Source: Bacteroides muris (ex Afrizal et al. 2022) (GTDB lineage: Bacteria > Bacteroidota > Bacteroidia > Bacteroidales > Bacteroidaceae). From it: a stretch of 64,000 nucleotides of DNA. Below the pieces are notes generated by a model. It saw only the letters and a list, made by a program, of their open reading frames with translations. It had not been told where the DNA came from and did no database searches. Positions 61,573 through 64,000 of the stretch are shown one piece after another. How positions within the stretch are numbered: position 1 is the first letter of the stretch; the number at the start of each line of letters is the position of its first letter. A program made the translations under genes and the position numbers. The stretch is taken from contig NZ_SRYZ01000008.1 of the NCBI RefSeq assembly GCF_004793475.1, positions 51,240-115,239 on the forward strand. The letters are read 5' to 3'.

Positions 61573-61928
61573 GATTAGAATAACTTATGGCTATAGTGGA
61601 CTCCGAATCATAGCCTTATTACTATAAAAGAAAGTGTGGAGTCACATCATCTATCTCGTTAGAGGCTCTGGTAAACCCGAATGTAAATAGACAATATCCC
61701 CCACACTTGTAATGTATATCGCTTAGGTAAGCATATACAAACAAGTGATGAGCGTGATTGCTATTCCTTACATTCATTGAAAATTTACCAGACTTTCTAA
61801 CGAAGGATAAAAGCTACACTTTCATCAATAAACTATGTATGTCCTAACCAGTTATGTTTGGACTTTGCAAAACTACAAAAAGTTTATTGATTATCAAACT
61901 CAAAGAAGGGGATATTGTCATCTGTTTT
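61573..61928. other. 356-bp gap holding a nested palindrome
   Basis: Upstream of the LRR lipoprotein. Most of it is one long nested inverted repeat (61656-61803). Outside it, AAGTGTGG (61632) could pair with CCACACTT (61701). No gene or consensus promoter seen. Confidence 0.55.
61656..61803. repeat. Nested 148-nt palindrome
   Basis: Outer arms of 20 nt (61656-61675 and 61784-61803; TCGTTAGA...TCTGGTAAA, three central mismatches). Next pair GAATGTAA / TTACATTC. Innermost ACTTGT, GTATAT-GCTTA / TAAGC-TATAC, ACAAGT. All three shells are in register, so the whole could fold as one long stem. Confidence 0.7.
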
Positions 61929-62384
61929 TTAGTAATAAACTCTATTTTTTATCAAATCATCTTCTTCGTCATCTATCTGTGCATCATAGATTTCGGGCGG
62001 ATAGGTAAGTTCATCTTCCGGATTTGCAAGATATTCATCTAAATTTTCGTTGAAGATGTCGCTTTCGCTTTGTTTTTCGGGGGATAGGCGATATGTTTCT
62101 TCCGATATTTTTTTATAAGTTATGTTCCCGTTTTCGGAGGGGGAAGAATGTGAATCGTGAAATTTGTTTCTGAAGGCACGTTGTCGCGCGGCGTTTTCAT
62201 TCAGGCTCTTTTCTAACATTATTTTGTTCATACTGTCTTGATAAGAATAATATCCAAAGATACTAAGGAAACAAAGTACGCCTATTCCTTTCAGGATATT
62301 CTTTCTGCTTTGGTAAGACTGGTTGCTCATGATTTTCTGTTTTAGACGTTTATTATGTTGGAAAGACGATAGACTATTATCCAT
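61929..62384 (-). CDS. Membrane-anchored acidic protein
   Basis: 151 residues; start at 62384 overlaps the WYL gene end by 8 nt (ATG at 62330, MSNQSYQSRKN, is the alternative). One membrane segment (ILKGIGVLCFLSIFGYYSY), then a charged part with an acidic tail (DAQIDDEEDDLIKNRVYY). No family recognised. Cotranscribed with the WYL regulator. Confidence 0.65.
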   Translation of the reverse strand: MDNSLSSFQHNKRLKQKIMSNQSYQSRKNILKGIGVLCFLSIFGYYSYQDSMNKIMLEKSLNENAARQRAFRNKFHDSHSSPSENGNITYKKISEETYRLSPEKQSESDIFNENLDEYLANPEDELTYPPEIYDAQIDDEEDDLIKNRVYY

Positions 62385-63288
62385 TCCTTTTCAGCGCCTC
62401 TTCATACACCTTCCGCACCCGTTCGCGCAGGTGCATCGGCTTGACAACTGTCAGCGAACGGCTACGTGCCAGCAGTGCCATTACAAAATCGTTGGTGATG
62501 CGCAGGTGCAAGCGGATGCGGAATTCCTCTTCATTGTCAACCAGCACTTCTTGTGAATGGTGCAGCGGTACGGATTTCAGGAAACTGCCGTCCAGTGCAT
62601 CGTAACTTAGTTCGATTTCTTCCACAGGGATGTCGGTCTGGTTCCAGATGCCGTAGCTGTCTTTGAACAGTTCTTCCACGTTGATATTCATGTTGCGTTT
62701 GAAAGTCTCTTCGTAAAGAATGCTCAGGTTTCGGATGCAATCTACACTGAAGGTTTTCAGCATTCCTTTGTCGTAGGCGAGGAGATACCATCTTTGCTGG
62801 TCTTCTTTCAGGTAATGGGGAAGGACTTTCTTTTCACGTATTTTTCCTCCTTCGCGTACATAGATGTAGTTGAAAATCACCGGATGGGAGAATTTGATAG
62901 CTTTTATCAATAGTGGAAGACACTCGCAATCCATCGGGCGGTGGTGTTCCGCCAGTACGTATGTATGCAGGTTGGAGGTACTGTCGATGGCGTTCAGCAA
63001 GTCGAAGTTCAGCAGCAGGCGCTCATATTGTTCTTTTTTCAAGTCATCTTCCTCATTGATGTAATAGCCGTTCCGTTTCTTGTCAAAACAGATGCGTATG
63101 CCGAAGAGGCTCTCTATTTCATTGAAGTCACGTTGCAGCGTTCGCAAATCTACGGGAGTGCCGTCGCGTTCCTCCATGCGGAGCGCGACATAATTTTCCA
63201 ATTCCTCCCGCGATACATAGTGCTGCAATCCTTTCAGCTTGTTGATAATAATCAGCATCCGCTGCAATCCTTCTAACTTTCTGCCCAT
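62377..63288 (-). CDS. WYL-domain transcriptional regulator
   Basis: 303 residues. N-terminal winged-helix region (YVSREELENYVALR, LRTLQRDFNEIESLFG at about 23-64), then a WYL domain at about 130-210 (PVIFNYIYVREGGKIREKKV, LPHYLKEDQQRWYLLAYDKG) that senses a ligand, and a C-terminal extension. Such proteins are often regulators of defence or DNA-damage genes, but no such gene is beside it here. Confidence 0.92.
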   Translation of the reverse strand: MGRKLEGLQRMLIIINKLKGLQHYVSREELENYVALRMEERDGTPVDLRTLQRDFNEIESLFGIRICFDKKRNGYYINEEDDLKKEQYERLLLNFDLLNAIDSTSNLHTYVLAEHHRPMDCECLPLLIKAIKFSHPVIFNYIYVREGGKIREKKVLPHYLKEDQQRWYLLAYDKGMLKTFSVDCIRNLSILYEETFKRNMNINVEELFKDSYGIWNQTDIPVEEIELSYDALDGSFLKSVPLHHSQEVLVDNEEEFRIRLHLRITNDFVMALLARSRSLTVVKPMHLRERVRKVYEEALKRNG

Positions 63289-63431
63289 ATATCTTTTCTT
63301 GTTTCGTTCTTGCGAACAAAGATAACAGGGTTGGACGACAAAACGTGTCGCCTGCAGAAAAAAGTGACGGTTAAAACCGCCGGTTTAGAGATTTTAATCC
63401 GGAAAAGAACGGAGGTTTGAAAAAAGAGGTA

Positions 63432-63439
63432 TATTTTTG
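63432..63439 (+). promoter_or_regulatory. -7 box of the MerR-type gene
   Basis: TATTTTTG matches TAnnTTTG and lies 19 nt before the ATG at 63459. It excludes the earlier in-frame TTG at 63417 as start. Confidence 0.5.
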
Positions 63440-63458
63440 TGCTTTTAAAAAGTACTCT

Positions 63459-63848
63459 ATGCTGAATACAGATAAGAATTTGAAGTTATATTACTCCATC
63501 AGTGAGGTGGCTACCATGTTTGGTGTCAACGAATCGCTGCTCCGCTTCTGGGAAAAGGAGTTTCCGCAACTCAATCCGAAGAAGGCGGGACGGGGCGTGC
63601 GGCAATACCGCAAGGAAGATGTGGAGACAGTGAAGCTCATTTACCATCTGGTGAAGGAGCGTGGCATGACGTTGCCCGGCGCCCGCCAGCGGATGAAGGA
63701 CAATAAAGAGAACACGCTCCGTAACTTCGAGATTGTGGATCGTCTGAAGGCTATCCGCGAAGAGCTGGTGGGCATGAAGCTGGCGCTGGACGCGTTCACC
63801 TACGACGATGTGGAGAATCTGAAGGAAAATATTCAGAATATGAAGTAA
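63459..63848 (+). CDS. MerR family transcriptional regulator
   Basis: 129 residues (MLNTDKNLKLYYSISEVATM). N-terminal MerR helix-turn-helix: YYSISEVATMFGVNESLLRF, WEKEFPQLNPKK, GVRQYRKEDVETVKLIYHLV. Short coiled-coil C-terminus without an obvious metal or drug-binding Cys set. Divergent from the WYL gene. Target unknown. Confidence 0.92.
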   Translation: MLNTDKNLKLYYSISEVATMFGVNESLLRFWEKEFPQLNPKKAGRGVRQYRKEDVETVKLIYHLVKERGMTLPGARQRMKDNKENTLRNFEIVDRLKAIREELVGMKLALDAFTYDDVENLKENIQNMK

Positions 63849-64000
63849 GTATCTACTTCGACTAATCCGCGCGTGTCTATTTGGGAAAATCAATATCAGA
63901 ACTGTTATTCATTTTGCAGCTAAATTTTGCAATTAATTTGAATACGGTAACTATTCAGCGAGAACAAAGGATACGAAGAATTAGCCCGTCAGTTTAGACG
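63849..64000. other. Right edge, nothing seen
   Basis: No gene start, RNA or repeat recognised in the last 152 bases. Confidence 0.5.

Noticed and set aside
61656..61803. Invertible promoter
   Set aside because: No TAnnTTTG promoter found inside and the outer arms have three central mismatches; kept only as a palindrome.

Overview
The window looks like a piece of a gut Bacteroides chromosome (Bacteroidota). The evidence is the gene content (BACON-domain lipoproteins, NigD-like and DUF3244 proteins, DUF4834, DUF3822, lysine-rich tricorn-like peptidase) and repeated promoters of the Bacteroides sigma-ABfr type (TTTG, 19-20 nt spacer, TAnnTTTG). The species cannot be told from what I can see. 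No rRNA is present, and there is one intact tRNA gene (Pro, anticodon GGG).

Layout. 1-6.5 kb: a minus-strand ribosomally made peptide (RiPP) locus. In transcription order it holds a TPR/coiled-coil/HTH regulator, a secreted DUF3244 protein, a 58-residue double-glycine precursor with a core of five clustered cysteines, a radical SAM-SPASM maturase, an outer-membrane beta-barrel protein and the start of a C39-peptidase ABC exporter cut by the window edge. Before and inside it lie arrays of short repeats that look like regulatory sites. 7-29.4 kb: housekeeping genes: birA, two small YjbR/YraN-type genes, an S41 peptidase, tadA, pssA-psd, dnaE, trxA, tsaE, a metal-ABC permease, aroA, pabC-pabB, an AspT/YidE-type transporter, a tricorn-like peptidase and a TerB-DnaJ protein.

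29.54-40.33 kb: a 10.74-kb A+T-rich integrative element inserted in the 3' half of tRNA-Pro(GGG). It is bounded by a 47-bp direct repeat. It carries a tyrosine recombinase next to the intact tRNA, an SF2 helicase-like protein whose P-loop lacks lysine, a DUF3871 protein, two related lipoproteins (one with a stop codon in its signal peptide) and several unknown small proteins. I see no relaxase, conjugation or capsid genes. The same 9-bp core TGGTTTAAT recurs in 12-bp units just inside both ends, as expected of integrase arm sites. The element brings its own terminator for the tRNA and has displaced the original one 10.7 kb away.

40.5-64 kb: more chromosome: NigD-like lipoprotein, an HU-family protein with a triple-palindrome leader, aroB, a large outer-membrane barrel, cardiolipin synthase, rsmD, a RecD-like helicase, alaS, an M23 peptidase, a decayed AAA-ATPase/PD-(D/E)XK gene, a hypoxanthine-DNA glycosylase-like gene, an LRR/BACON lipoprotein, a WYL regulator and a MerR regulator. 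Several gene borders carry A+T-rich inverted repeats. A sequence of the same type appears to have been captured in frame inside aroA.

The best candidates for undescribed biology are the RiPP locus, with its short precursor and repeat arrays, and the tRNA-Pro element with its lysine-less helicase.
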